A DNA stretch of 64,000 bases. Source: Torymus aiolomorphi. Its lineage: Eukaryota > Arthropoda > Insecta > Hymenoptera > Torymidae. Under the pieces are notes generated by a model. The model was not told the origin of the DNA. It saw nothing but the letters and a program-made list of their open reading frames with translations, and did no database searches. The position numbers and the translations under genes were made by a program. Location of the stretch: contig CM070877.1 in NCBI GenBank assembly GCA_036365515.1, positions 65,918,522-65,982,521 of the forward strand, in the 5' to 3' direction. Positions within the stretch are counted from its first letter, which is position 1; every line of letters starts with the position of its first letter. This document shows positions 32,066-44,340 of the stretch, in pieces.

Positions 32066-33210
32066 TGTAACGGGCGCGTCTATTCCTCGAGAGTAGCGTA
32101 GATTGAACCCGAAGTTGCTAGTTATGCGGACGCGAGCGCGGATCATTTTTGAATAGCGCGCCGAATTAGAGTGGTGCGAGAGCGCGCGCCGTGCGGCGAG
32201 AGAGCGAGGCACGGGAGAAAGAAGGCGAGCGAAGCCGACGCGCGCGGCCGAGGGACGCCGCGGCCATGTTGGCCGCCATTCGAGTTGCACCTGTTGCACG
32301 CGCGTGCTCGCTCCGTGAGGATCCGCCGCCTTTCGCGTGTGTCCGTAGAGTGTGACCCCGCCGCCACGACCGCAACCCTACGCCTTTGCGTGCCGCTCGG
32401 GAAGCGTCGGAGAGAGAGAGAGAAAGAGAAGAGAAGAGAAGAGAAGTGAGGAGAGGAGCGAGCCGACCGACGGGCAACCCGCCGGCATCGCGACCGCCGA
32501 GCAGCCAGCCCCGAGCGAGACTGCGAGAGGGAGAGAGATAAAGAGAGAGAGGGAATCGCGGTTGCCTCGCGTGGTGGCCAGCATCAAGTAAGTTCGCTGC
32601 TTATGTATTGCCGTCCGCGTGCGTCCGACGGCCCGACTTTTGTACTCGCTGCAGCGGCAGCGTGAGTGCGCGAACGCGGAACTCGCGGCGAGGTTTCGCC
32701 TGCTGTCGAGCAGCAGGCCCCGCGCTTAGTCTCGGCCTACGCGATTTGTAATTTTCTGTGAGGGCACGCGCCCCTTTACGCGTATTCTTTCTGGCCCAAT
32801 AAACGTAGTTTCATTTTAGTTCGGAGTTCCGCGGATTATTTGGCGAGTAACCTTTCCCCTTCCCGAATACCGCCCTCTACCATTTCAGCAGCTGCAGCTA
32901 GTCGAGGCTCAGCCTCCTGGAGGACAACGGCAACGGGGAGAAGGAAGTAAAAGCCGCCCAGGTTGAACCTGCGCGGCGTTGTACGGGAACGTCGGCTGTT
33001 GTAGGTAAGGTTAGACAGCGGCCGGGAGTTCACGCGCCGAGGTTGGCCGCATCGGCCGTGCGCACAGTCCATGGCCCGTGCCACGGCGCTCCCTCCGGCG
33101 CGCAGGGGGATTCTACATTGGCGAGTATCCCGGACGTATAATACGCCCGTAGATTACTCGACGAACCCCTGAGAGGGATTAATACCCTCTCTTAAATTGA
33201 CCCCGTTACA
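32066..33210 (+). repeat. 5' LTR of the second gypsy element
   Basis: 1145 bp. AATAAA lies at 32798-32803. A GT donor in CAA|GTAAGTTCG lies at 32588. It holds about 170 bp (roughly 32900-33070) that the 3' LTR lacks, while the 3' LTR has a much longer GA tract. Confidence 0.95.
32588..32593 (+). promoter_or_regulatory. Splice donor candidate in the LTR
   Basis: GTAAGT, a perfect match to the consensus donor, in the transcribed part of the LTR and repeated in the 3' LTR at 40516. It could join to the acceptor before the third ORF at 38807. Confidence 0.45.
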
Positions 33211-33212
33211 AC

Positions 33213-33230
33213 TGGCGTCAATTACGTGCT
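33213..33230 (+). promoter_or_regulatory. Primer-binding site of the second gypsy element
   Basis: TGGCGTCAATTACGTGCT, two bases after the LTR end. TGG pairs with a tRNA CCA terminus. Confidence 0.65.
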
Positions 33231-34163
33231 GGGAAAGCACAAAATGAGTAGGAATAAATTATTCCGCAACTAATCCGACGGAAGTGAATAGGTCGAGACT
33301 CGCGTTGATTATTAAATAATAAGGAAAGTTTATATAGTGTGTGCAAGTGTGTACAGCTGTTGGTTGATTCCTGCTTGGAGGGAATACTCGGCCTGCACGT
33401 TGAGACTGCGTAATTGCTTGTTAAGGCCGAGCAATAATTAGGAACTGAGAGATTGTTATTAATTAATTTATTTATTTATTAACAATTATCTATAAAATTA
33501 AAAATTCCTTTCAATGTTCTTTTTTTTCTCTTTCGTTCCGCAACAATCCTTAGCTAAGTCGTGCACGCCGAGGTAACCAATGGGAGGCCCATTGGTTAAT
33601 ACCAATTTCTAAAATTTAATACGAAATAACTATTAACGTGTTGCTATTATAAAACGGAATTAGCACGACGAATCGTTGCTCGCGTCACGTGATTGTTCGT
33701 GCGCACGAAAATTTTGAGGTGAAATACACTTAACGCTCAGGAAATTAAATTCAAAATTGCACTATCGCGGGTTCGCTTGCGCATGCGTCGGCGGTATTAG
33801 CGCGCATTCTAACTTCTGAACTGCGCATGCGCAATACATCAAAAAAAAAAATTTTTTTTTAACGTAATTTTGAACACCGCGGATTCGTTGCGCATGAGAT
33901 AGGCTCATTGGCGCACGCGATAATTTCCCGGCCACGCGCGCGATACGCCGAAAATCGAGGTTAAAAATTCCTTTTCCTGTTTTAAGATGCTTCTAATTGT
34001 GCTAATTTCGTAAACCGCGAGAATAGAAGCCAAGATTAGCGTTGGAAATAAAACCTCCAGGCACGAAACAATACGAGAATACCACTGGTAGTGCAAAAGC
34101 ACTACAGAGTTCGGGAGTATTGAAAATAATACCCTTGCACACACACCAGCGAGCGCAACAAAG
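33231..34163 (+). other. Leader of the second gypsy element
   Basis: Untranslated region between primer-binding site and gag. Contains GCGCATGCGC-like words at 33780, 33824 and 33888 and an A/T homopolymer run near 33841. No frame. Confidence 0.6.
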
Positions 34164-34625
34164 ATGTCGTATAACATCCAGCAAGCTGTGGAGGGATGAG
34201 TACTGTCGATCTCCCCAGCCGAGACCGAAAGCTACTTGGCCGAGCTACAGCTAAAGTGGCAGGACGTCATGCTGCTGAAGCTGCACAGGCTGAGCCAGTG
34301 GGTGCTGGGGATTCACGCACCTGAGGAGTTCGATGAGCCTGAGGGGCCGGTGGATGTAATCGCCCGGCGAAAGACACTTAGAGATAACCTCTTACGGAGA
34401 ATTCTCTCAGAGGACGACGGCTCCTTCATGGAGGCGTCCGGCTGGGAGGTACACCCACTGGACGTAGTCCTCAAGAGTGAAGAGATCTTGGAGATATTGC
34501 GCAGAACGACGGCGGACGCCGCGTCTAGGATCCAGCACGCACCACACCAAAACCCCACAGCCAACGTAGGAGACAATACACCGAACGAAAACTCACCCCA
34601 ACGACGAAAGGACATCTCTACGTAA
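34164..34625 (+). pseudogene. gag: N-terminal gag ORF of the second gypsy element
   Basis: ATG at 34164 opens MSYNIQQAVEG, then a TGA; the same frame continues SPAETESYLAELQLKWQDVM to the stop at 34625. It contains a helix-rich N-terminal region. No known domain is recognised, but its position and the frame change before the capsid sequence make it the first part of gag. The acidic C-terminal third is low in complexity. Confidence 0.6.
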
Positions 34626-34744
34626 GAAGACAGGCACACACCAAACAACTGGCGGCACAACAGTGAACAGGAGCAACATAGCGACGAGCAACCAGACCGC
34701 ACAGGAGAGTCGATACGCCTCCTGTCAACGGATGGTTCGTAATT

Positions 34745-37700
34745 TTGCGTCCCGAGGGAAGTAGGCGCGCTATTAGCGGAGCTAATAGCAAAGGTGAAGT
34801 CGCTGGAAACCCTGATGCTAGACCAACGGCGACACGCCGTTTCAGCACGCACATCGCGGATGGAAGAGCAGGACATAATGTGCAGTTCGCAAACACATAC
34901 GCCATCCACAACGACGACTGGATGGGTCTGCCGCCAGCATCTCAATCAGCTCGCCCAGATGGACAGGCTGGTTTATCAGGGATAAACGCACCCTGGGCGG
35001 GGGGTGACCGCCGAAATTCGGTGAGAGGATCGAGCTGGCCGAAGTACAGCACGCCGGAGACAGGCAACTTCTCAAGATCGAGTACGTTCCACTTGGGAGA
35101 CATAGGCCAAATCGTGCGCAAATGGCAAATTCGATTCTCTGGGGCCAAGAGCCAAAGCATCGATGTGTTTCTGGCGAGGCTGGAGGACTGCCGAGTCCCG
35201 GCAAACCTCACGGAGGAGGAAGTGCTCTCGTCGCTTTCCGAACTTTTCACGGATACAGCAGCCACGTGGTACCGAAACGAGAAGGAGAAGTGGACCACGT
35301 GGCAAGAGTTCGTGACCGCGGCTAGGCGCTGGTACGGGACAACCAAAAGATATCAGCAGCGGTTAGTGGCAGAGGCCAATAACCGTACACAGTGGGCAGA
35401 TGAGACCGTGAGGGATTACATCACGTGCCTCATCGCGATTGTTCGCAAAATATCGTCGCCCCCTAGCGCAGAACAACAGCTAGACCAGCTACATCGAAAT
35501 CTACGGCCACAGCTGCAAGCGATGGACCGTAGAACCGATTTTAATACCGTAGAGGAGCTGCTGGAGCTGGCAGTGGACGCGGAGCAGACGCTCGAAAATG
35601 CGAAGACTTTTCGACCTCCAGAACTGCCAGCAGCAGCCTTACTGCCAGAGATGGCGTATAAGCCTTCAGCCACCACCGACACGCAGAAAAGGCCCAAGTC
35701 CGATGCTAAAGATAGCAAGGTCTCTGCTGTCGAAGAGAAAGGCGCCAACGTCGAGCTGGAAGTAGCCAGCTTGACAACCGAGCCCGCAGCAGTCGCTGCC
35801 ATAGGACTCGCGGACGCCACGGACCTTCAGCTAGAGGAGCTGAAGGCGATGGTCGAGTCCGTCCTGAGGGCGGCGCACCCAGGACGAGGTTGTGTGAAAG
35901 GGGTCGTGCACGAGATAAAGGTGCGCGACACTCAGACGATAAAGCAGCGACATTACCCGATGTCGGATAAAGTGCAAGAGGAGATGCACCGACAGGTGCG
36001 CGAGATGCTGCAACAGGGGATAATCGAGCCTTCGCAGAGCGGTTGGTCGAGCCCGATCGTAATGACGCGGAAGAGCGACAACACCCGAAGGTTCTGCTTT
36101 GGCTTGCGTAAGGTCAACGCAGTCACCGAGCCAGACGCTTACCTCCTGCCGAATATGCAGGATATCTTGCGCAAGCTGCGTAAGGCCCGGTTTATCTCGA
36201 CGCTCGACCTTAAAAGCGGGTATCACCAGATACCGCTGGCAGAGGAAGCGCGGCCGATTACCGCCTTCACCGTGCCGGGGTTGGGGCTGTTCCAATTCCG
36301 GCGCATGCCCTATGGCCTCACCAATGCGCCGGCTACCTTCCAGCGACTCATCGATTGCGTGCTCGGGCCTGAGCTAGAGCCGCACGTCTACGCCTAACTC
36401 GACGATATCATTATCGTCGCCGAGACCTTCGAGCAACACAAGGAGTGCCTCAAAATGGTGTTAGCGAGACTCGTGGCCGCTGGACTCCCGCTTAACCCGG
36501 ACAAATGTGTGTTCTGCAAATCAGAGGTGGCTTACCTCGGGTTTCTGGTTAACCGAGATGGCACAAGGCCGAATCCGGCCAAGGTAGAGCCGATCAAGAA
36601 TTATCCGACGCCGAAGAATCTGAAAGATCTTCGAAAGTTCCAAGGCATGGCCTTCTGGTACCGGAGATTCATTCCCGACTACGCCACGATCGCCGACCCC
36701 CTCACACGACTCACGAGGAAGAATCAGAAGTTTGAGTGGCTCGACGAGCAGCAAAGTGCTTTCGAGCTGCTCAAAGCAATGATCATCGTCGCACCGATGC
36801 TGCAACGGCCAGACCCGAACTGCCTGTTCGTCGTGCAGACGGATGCGAGCGACGTCGGCCTCGGCGCGGTATTGCTCCAGGAAGTGGGCGACGTCGAGAG
36901 AGTTCTCGAGTTCGCGAGCCGGGTTCTGACCCCGGCGGAGCGTAATTACAGCGTGATCGAGAGGGAATGCCTCGCGGTAGTGTCGGCGATAGGGAAATTC
37001 CGCCCCTACATCGACGGCTATGAATTCAAAGTCGTGACAGACCACAGCAGCTTGTGGTGGCTCTGTCAAATGAAAAACCCCACGAGCAGGCTGGCTCGGT
37101 GGGCGTTAGAGCTGCAAGGGCATAAGTTTACCATCGAGCACCGGAAAGGGGCACTGAACTACGTGGCTGATGCCCTCTCCCGCATGTATGAGGGAGAGGA
37201 GGGCCCGGAGGTGGCCGCCGTGTCCTGGGCAACGGACACGGAGGACACGTGGTACCAGGAGTGGAGCGCCAAGGTCCGGGAGCATCCCAACGAGTACCCG
37301 ACCTACAAGCTCGTAGCCGGCAACTTGTACCGCTACCGCCCCAACCAGGAGGTAGAAACAACCCTCGGCGACGACGATGATGCATGGAAACTGGTAGTAC
37401 CGGAAGAGCACCGTCGCGAGGTGTTACAAGAATGCTACGACGACGCCACCGCTGGACACCTCGGCAGGGAAAAGACATTCGCCAGAGTAGCGTTGCGCTA
37501 CTACTGGCCGCGCTATTACGTCGAGACGCAGGAATACGTGCGGAACTGCGAAACGTGTCATCGATTTAAAGTTGAACAGCGAGCTCCCGCCGGCCTCATG
37601 GGGCGACGCGTCGTCGAGAAGCCATGGCAGGTCGTGGCGGGGGACATCATCGGACCGCTGCCCCGCACCTCTAAAGGCTTTGAGTACATCATCGTATTCC

Positions 37701-38704
37701 AAGACGTTTTTTCCTGGTGGCCGGAGGCCACGCCGATACGCAAGGCAAACGCGAAGACGGTGATAGGTGAACTGGACCGGAAGGTATTCCTCCGGTTCGG
37801 CTGTACTGAGGTATTCCTCTCTGACAACGGCACCGAGTTCAAGAATCGGGTCATAGAAGACTTCTTGGACGAGAGAGGTGTGCATCACACCAACACTCCC
37901 ACCTACCATCCGCAGGCAAATCCGGTGGAGCGCGCAAACCGTACCTTAAAGACGCTGGTCGCCTCTTATCTCAAGGAGCGGCACACTACATGGGACGAGA
38001 AGCTTCCGGAATTTCTCTTCGCCATGAACACGGCCGTGCACAGCTCTACCGGAGTAAGCCCTGCCCTGTTGCTTTACGGCAGGCAACCCGAGTCCCCTGG
38101 CACGCAGCGCAGGCTGCAAGAGGTGGCGGCAGAAGTCCCGGCTCAGGAAGAAAGTTTGGCTCGCTGGAAGGAGCGGCTCGACGCTCTTCCAGATCTACAT
38201 CGACAAGCCGCCTCGAGGGCTAGCGCGGCTCAAGACCGCCATGCCAGCTACTACGACGCAGACATGCGAGAGTCAACCTTCAAACCGGGCGATAGGATCT
38301 GGAAACGTGGCCACACGCTCTTCTCGGCCGCGAAAGGCATCGCGGCCAAACTAGCCCCGAAATTCGAGGGGCCGTACTGGATTACGGCCGTACTGGGCTC
38401 CAACACCTACCGATTGGTGGGTGAAGGCGGCCAGGTCGAGGAGATCGTGGCCGCAGACCAGCTCAAGCCCTACCACGGCGAGTCGCCCGAGCCGGCGGAA
38501 GCAGGCTCAGACGGCGACTCAGAATCCACCCTCCCAGGGGAGTTGCCGTTTTCTCACGAGACAGGAGCCATCCCCAAGAGGCCACGGGGAAGACCTCTGA
38601 GGTCGCGGCCCGTGGCTCCGGCTTCTGTCGAACCACCCCCGACAGGGCAGGGGGCCACGTGCACCCCTCGCAGGGGGCGCGGCAGGCCTCGGAGGCAACC
38701 GTAG
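34745..38704 (+). pseudogene. pol: gag-pol of the second gypsy element, stop in the YxDD motif
   Basis: The capsid-like part (FLARLEDCR ... DTAATWYRNEKEKW) runs to about residue 300. The frame then passes through an acidic linker straight into RT, with no CCHC knuckle and no DTG protease visible; both seem lost by an in-frame deletion near 35700-35850. RT has LDLKSGYHQIPL, MPYGLTNAPATFQ and then VYA-stop-LDD: TAA at 36395-36397 replaces the residue before LDD. After it follow RNase H (VQTDASDVGLGAVLL), the integrase HHCC zinc region (HLGREKTFARV... NCETCHRFK), the DDE core (AGDIIGPL, SDNGTEFKN, PVERANRTLK), a GPY/F module (KFEGPYWITAVL) and a tail with AT-hooks (KRPRGRPLR, RGRGRPRR). Only the one stop breaks 1,320 codons. 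Confidence 0.93.
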
Positions 38705-38807
38705 CGTCGCGACCCGGCGCATCGGCCCGCGTCGGCCTACGAACCACCTGCGTGTGTTCCGCAGACCTCGTATCACCAGAAGTCTAACCTCAGATCTCTA
38801 TTTACAG

Positions 38808-39688
38808 ATGCTGCAGATCCCGGAGGAAGCCCTGGAGGAAGCTATGGCCGCCCTTATCACCCTCGGCTTGGGTGAAGCCGTCGAGGGTGTGGCCCAGGCG
38901 GCCATCCACGTGGTAGGCCAGCGTCACCTCGCCAGGGAGGAGGAGGCCAGGGAGCGGCTCCAAGAAGGCGCCAGCCTCGAGGAGCTGGGCAGCGGCGATG
39001 AGGAGGTCGCCTGCGCCAGCGTTGGCGTGCCGCGCAGCGCCCCGGCAGAAGAGCCCGCAACGGCCCCGGCTGGCGTGATCCCGGCCGGATGGCCGCGCGA
39101 GACGAAGGACGCCAGCGTGCAGGCCGGCCCCCAGGACCTCCCCGACGACTCCACATGGGACGAGGTGGAAAGCCTCCTCCTCCGGGTTCGAGCGCTGGAC
39201 GCGGTCGCTGACCAGACGAGGGCGCAGGCCTTCGTGGCGCTCGACCGCTACAGCGCCTTCCACCCGGGCGCTGGCGCCGACGTCGATGCCTGGTGGCGCA
39301 GGGTGGCCGCCAAGAGAGAGAGGAGCTCGCCCACACCGAGGCCTGGTTGGCGGAACGACGAGAGCACCAGAAGAGGGAGAAGGAGGAGGCCGAGCGAGCC
39401 GCGCGCGCCCAGGCCGAAGCGGCCCTCGAAGAAGCCCGACTCCGCCGGTTGGAGGAGGAGCGGACAATCCAGGCCGCTAGGGCCCGCTGGGACGAGGCTC
39501 GGCTCGCCGAGGAAAGGGCCGCCGTGGAGCTGGGCCTGGCGCAGGACCGCGCCGAGGTGCCGAGGCCCCCGGGTACCGGGAGGTGCCGGTACTGCCCCGT
39601 CTGCGGCTGGCCGGGTGTCCGCGAGTCCCGGAAGTGCCCCCGCGTTGCCATGCACCCGCCGAAGACCGAGGGTCCCCCTCGGGCCTAA
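38808..39688 (+). pseudogene. Third ORF of the second gypsy element: coiled coil plus Cys-rich end
   Basis: ATG at 38808 follows immediately after CTCTATTTACAG, a strong splice-acceptor sequence. The frame encodes a helical N-terminus (EEALEEAMAALITLG), an acidic/Pro linker, and near 39317 shifts frame inside a GAGAGAG run. It continues as a long Ala/Glu/Arg coiled coil (EEARLRRLEEERTIQAAR) and ends with CRYCPVCGWPGVRESRKCP, a probable zinc ribbon or knuckle. There is no signal peptide or transmembrane segment, so it is not env. It sits where env would be and may be expressed from a spliced RNA. Family unknown; it could be a captured or Gag-like protein. Confidence 0.6.
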
Positions 39689-39858
39689 GTGGCTTCGCAC
39701 TACTCCGCCTCCCCGCGGGTTAGCCCGGGGAGGGCAACTGTAAATAGGTATCCATACCCTATAGTGGGAATAATAAAGGAAGCACTACCACCTACTCTGA
39801 ATTGTCATTTCCGCATCCTTGTTTTTTCCTCTTTCAGATGTCGCGACCGGAGGTAAGC

Positions 39859-39875
39859 GAAATTAGGGTGAGGGG
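39859..39875 (+). promoter_or_regulatory. Polypurine tract
   Basis: GAAATTAGGGTGAGGGG directly abuts the 3' LTR start. The usual priming site for plus-strand DNA synthesis. Confidence 0.7.
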
Positions 39876-40968
<1,093 letters not shown>

Positions 40969-40979
40969 ATATATATATA

Positions 40980-41047
40980 ATTTAAAATATAAATTTCTTT
41001 TGCATTTTTGATTCCACAAATCAATATTGTAATTCAATTATTTAAAT
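40980..41047 (-). tRNA. Mitochondrial tRNA-His copy (nuclear insert)
   Basis: Read on the minus strand, a 7-bp acceptor stem (ATTTAAA with TTTAAAT), a D stem (ATTG/CAAT) and an anticodon arm TTGAT-TTGTGGA-ATCAA with anticodon GTG. Its place beside the ND4 end matches insect mitochondrial order (ND5, His, ND4 on one strand). As part of a nuclear insert it is not expected to function. Confidence 0.82.
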
Positions 41048-41059
41048 AAATAATCAAAT

Positions 41060-41775
41060 AAAATAATAATAATAAAAAATATAATAAGAAAAATTAAAAT
41101 AATAATAATAATTTTATTTAATAATAATAAAATTTAAGTGATGAAGTTGAGCCGGAGAACGCCCTTGATCTAAATCTTCCATGTTGAGTATAAGAAAATA
41201 AAAATAATCTACAAACAGCCCTTAGAAATATTCCTAATATTAAAATAATATTAAATGACCAATTTAATAAAATATTAATAATTATTAATTCACTTATTAA
41301 ATTCAAAGAAATAGGAGGTGATATATTAATAATATAAAGTAAAAATCATCATATCGACAAAGTAGAAGAATAAATTATACCTTTATTAATAATTAAATTA
41401 CGAGTTTTTCTACGATTATGAATAAAATTAACTAATAAAAATAGTTCAGGAGAACAAATTCCATGACTAATTATTATTAATAATCTATCATTAATTCCTC
41501 GAAACATTAAATTTATTAAACATTAATATTAATCCCATACGAATTACTGAAGAATAAGCAATAATCAACCTTATATCATATTTTCGTATACAAACTATTC
41601 TTAAATAAACTATACCAATTAATCTAATAACTATAAATAAATAATTAAATTTTATTCCAAGATTAATTATTATTAATATAGACCGTATAATTCCATATCC
41701 CCCTATAATCCAAACCAAAAATATTATAAATTCTAAATCAATCTAAAATTCTCATATTAAATATGAAAACTCTAA
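41060..41775 (-). pseudogene. ND4: Mitochondrial ND4 fragment (NUMT)
   Basis: Minus-strand pieces match NADH dehydrogenase subunit 4: the middle part (VWIIGGYGIIRSI, then KYDIRLIIAYSSVIRMG) and the C-terminal part (NWSFNIILILGIF, FLFSYTQHG). Several frame breaks divide them. Composition is very AT-rich, as in insect mitochondria. The N-terminal part is missing on the right, where a foldback element begins. Confidence 0.85.
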
Positions 41776-41817
41776 CCTGAAAAGAAAAAACAATAATATT
41801 CAAAATATTATTTGCTC

Positions 41818-42624
41818 CCCTACTGGAAAAGCTCAGCTTATTATCAGCTGATAATCAGGTGAAAATCAGGTGAAAATCACGCCAAAACGTCATCTGATTA
41901 TCAGCTGATTTTCACCTGTAAATCATGTTGATATTTGTATTTATTATTAATTATTATTATTTGTTTACATAAATTATTATCATCGTTCGTTTATTTTAAT
42001 CTATGAACAACTAATGTGTTTAAAAAATGTAGATGCTGGCTAAGAAGTTATGAATTATTTGTCATAATTTAGGAAAGGAAAATTAATTATAAAAAATTCA
42101 AAACCAACATTAACGAATGATAATAATAATTAATAATAAATGAAAATTTCGACATGATTTTCAAGTGAAAATCAGCTGATGATCAACTGATAATCAGTTG
42201 AAAATCACCTGACAGTCATCTGATAGTCACCTGATTATAAGGTGATTCTCAACTTATATGCACCTGAAAATCATGTTGATATTTTCATTTACTATTATTT
42301 ATTATTAAAATTTATTATTGTTAGTCTCAAATTTTTCTTTATTTATTTTTACATTCCTAAATTATGACAATTAATTCAAAATATTTTTGCCTTATCATCA
42401 ACATTTTTGGAGACACATTAATTAATTGTAGATTCAAGTTTATTTAGATGATAATAATTCATAATAATAAATAATAATAATTCATAATAAATGCAATTAT
42501 CAACTCGATTTTCAGGTGAAAATCAGCTGATAATCGGATGACGTTTTGGCGTGATTTGCACCTGATTTTCACCTGATTTTCACCTGATTATCAGCTAATA
42601 ATCAGCTGAGCTTTTTAGGTAGGG
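41818..42624. mobile_element. Multi-palindromic foldback element in the NUMT
   Basis: The ends are inverted: CCCTACTGGAAAAGCTCAGC on the left and the complement of CCCTACCTAAAAAGCTCAGC on the right, with arms of about 115 bp. The interior repeats ATCAGCTGAT, CAGGTGAAAATCA and CATGTTGATATTT words in both orientations, giving at least two sub-hairpins. No transposase and no clear target duplication. It lies exactly between the ND4 and cytb pieces. Confidence 0.85.
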
Positions 42625-42629
42625 TCATC

Positions 42630-43076
42630 ATTAATTTCAGTACCAACTCTAATAAACATTTCAATTTGATGAAATTTCGGATCTATATTAGGGTTATGTT
42701 TAATAATTCAAATTATTTTAGTTTTCTTTATCGATAAATTATTGCCCTGAAATTAACTTAACATTTAACAGAATCACTCACATTGTTCCAGGCACTAATT
42801 ATGGATGATTAATTCAACTAATTCATATAAACGGAGCTTCAATATTTTTCGCAAACTTATTCATTCGTATTGGACAAGAAATACATTACAACTCATTTTT
42901 AATACAAAAAACATGATATGTTGGAATTATAATTCTTTTAATCGCTATAGGAGCTGCTTTTATAGGATACGTATTACCATGAGAACAAATTACTAATTAC
43001 TAAATTACTATAAACAATTCAATATATAGTAGAACCTTTAGTTCAATGATTATGAAGAGGATATGATACCGACCTT
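42630..43076 (+). pseudogene. cytb: Mitochondrial cytochrome b fragment (NUMT)
   Basis: Plus-strand segments read as cytochrome b: the N-terminal part (SVPTLINISIWWNFGS, with TGA as Trp), TNYGWLIQLIHINGAS, KTWYVGIIILLIAIG, FIGYVLPWEQ and, after a small deletion, VEPLVQWLWRGYDTD. Nuclear-code reading is broken by TGA codons and frameshifts. ND4L, two tRNAs and ND6, normally between ND4 and cytb, are absent. Confidence 0.9.
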
Positions 43077-44072
43077 ATATACACTTATAGCCTTAACAGC
43101 ATGAAAACCAAAATAAAGAAGTTATATAAAGTCACTTTAAAACTTTTTGCAAGAATAATCTGCAAATATATTCTCATAAAATCATTATCATTAAACTTAT
43201 TGAACAATAATATGTGTATACCTAAATAATCGGAAAATTTCAAACGTACATCAACAAGTAATTTCAAGCCATGACAAAGTTTAACAGAGAATAGCAGGGA
43301 TAATAAAATTATCGGCTGCGAAGAATTGCCGCTGCCAGTATGGACGTCATATCGCTGCTACGTCACACGGCGAGATAAGACGCACCACTACAACTACCGG
43401 CAGCCGCTCGTGTAAAAGGATACGCGTATGCATTATAGTCGAGACCGGCTGATGTCGTACAAAAAGTAATACGAAAAATTTACCAAGGAAACTACGATAC
43501 TTATAATAGAATTGCAATAACGCAATGATTATGGTAAGCTATTTAACGGAAGCACTGAGTTTCAAAAACTCTGGGAAATCTTCACCAAAAAAAAAAAAAA
43601 AAACTAACGCCACAGGAACACATATACAGGCATTTGAAGCACAACCATGTGGCCCAATTGCTAATGCAGCACACAATAATTAGGGGTATCATTGCAAATA
43701 ATGACTTGTCATTTTAATTTAAGGTAGAGCCATTGGGGAAACAAGGAACAGAAGATCCAAGTTCAAGGGGAAACTTTAGTATTCCCATATTATTTTGTGA
43801 GCGCCTTATCACTAAAATAATTGCGACCAGTCCTTTCCATGAGAGGCCATTACTAAAATGAACATAAAAACTAAATTTAAAAAAAATTATGTAAACTTGT
43901 TATACGAACAAATTTTTATTTATGATTAAATTAACGAAAAAACGGAAGGCGTCCAATAAAACGTTTTGATCCCGGCGTACGCCTGTAAGCCGCAAGGAAA
44001 GCGCACATAGCTTTCCCACACATATGAAAACCAGAAGGCTCACGAATAAAGACTAAAGCCACGCAATAATTC
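43077..44072. other. Segment with third minisatellite unit, otherwise unassigned
   Basis: From 43373 a unit of the 121-bp minisatellite (GATAAGACGCACCACTACAA, then ACCGGCAGCCGCTCGTGTA). A poly-A run lies near 43590. No coding frame of note. Confidence 0.6.
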
Positions 44073-44340
44073 TATATTAACTTTTCTATGGCATAATAAT
44101 GTTTTTTATTATTTTTTGAGTGATGTTTAGACACTCACGAAGGAGTCCCATTTTGAATAATATCGTTATGTCAAAATTTTCGCGGTATTAATTAAATAAA
44201 GTATGTTTATTCTAACTATAGTATTAACTTTTCTATGGCATAATAATGTTTTTTATGATTTTTTGAGTGATGTTTAGACACTCACGAAGAAGTTCCACCA
44301 TAGATAATATTTTTATATTAAAATTTTCGCGGTATTAATA
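44073..44340 (+). repeat. Tandem duplication, ~147-bp unit
   Basis: TATTAACTTTTCTATGGCAT opens both units (44073 and 44220). Both contain GAGTGATGTTTAGACACTCA and end near AAAATTTTCGCGGTATTAAT. They differ by about 12 changes plus a shorter end in unit 2. Confidence 0.92.

Noticed and set aside
34313..39700. Several 100-260-codon minus-strand frames opposite gypsy gag-pol and ORF3
   Set aside because: Shadow frames caused by high GC content; they show no domains and conflict with well-supported plus-strand motifs.
41491..43267. Nuclear membrane-protein genes
   Set aside because: The hydrophobic frames match mitochondrial ND4 and cytb with TGA as Trp, so this is a nuclear mitochondrial insert.
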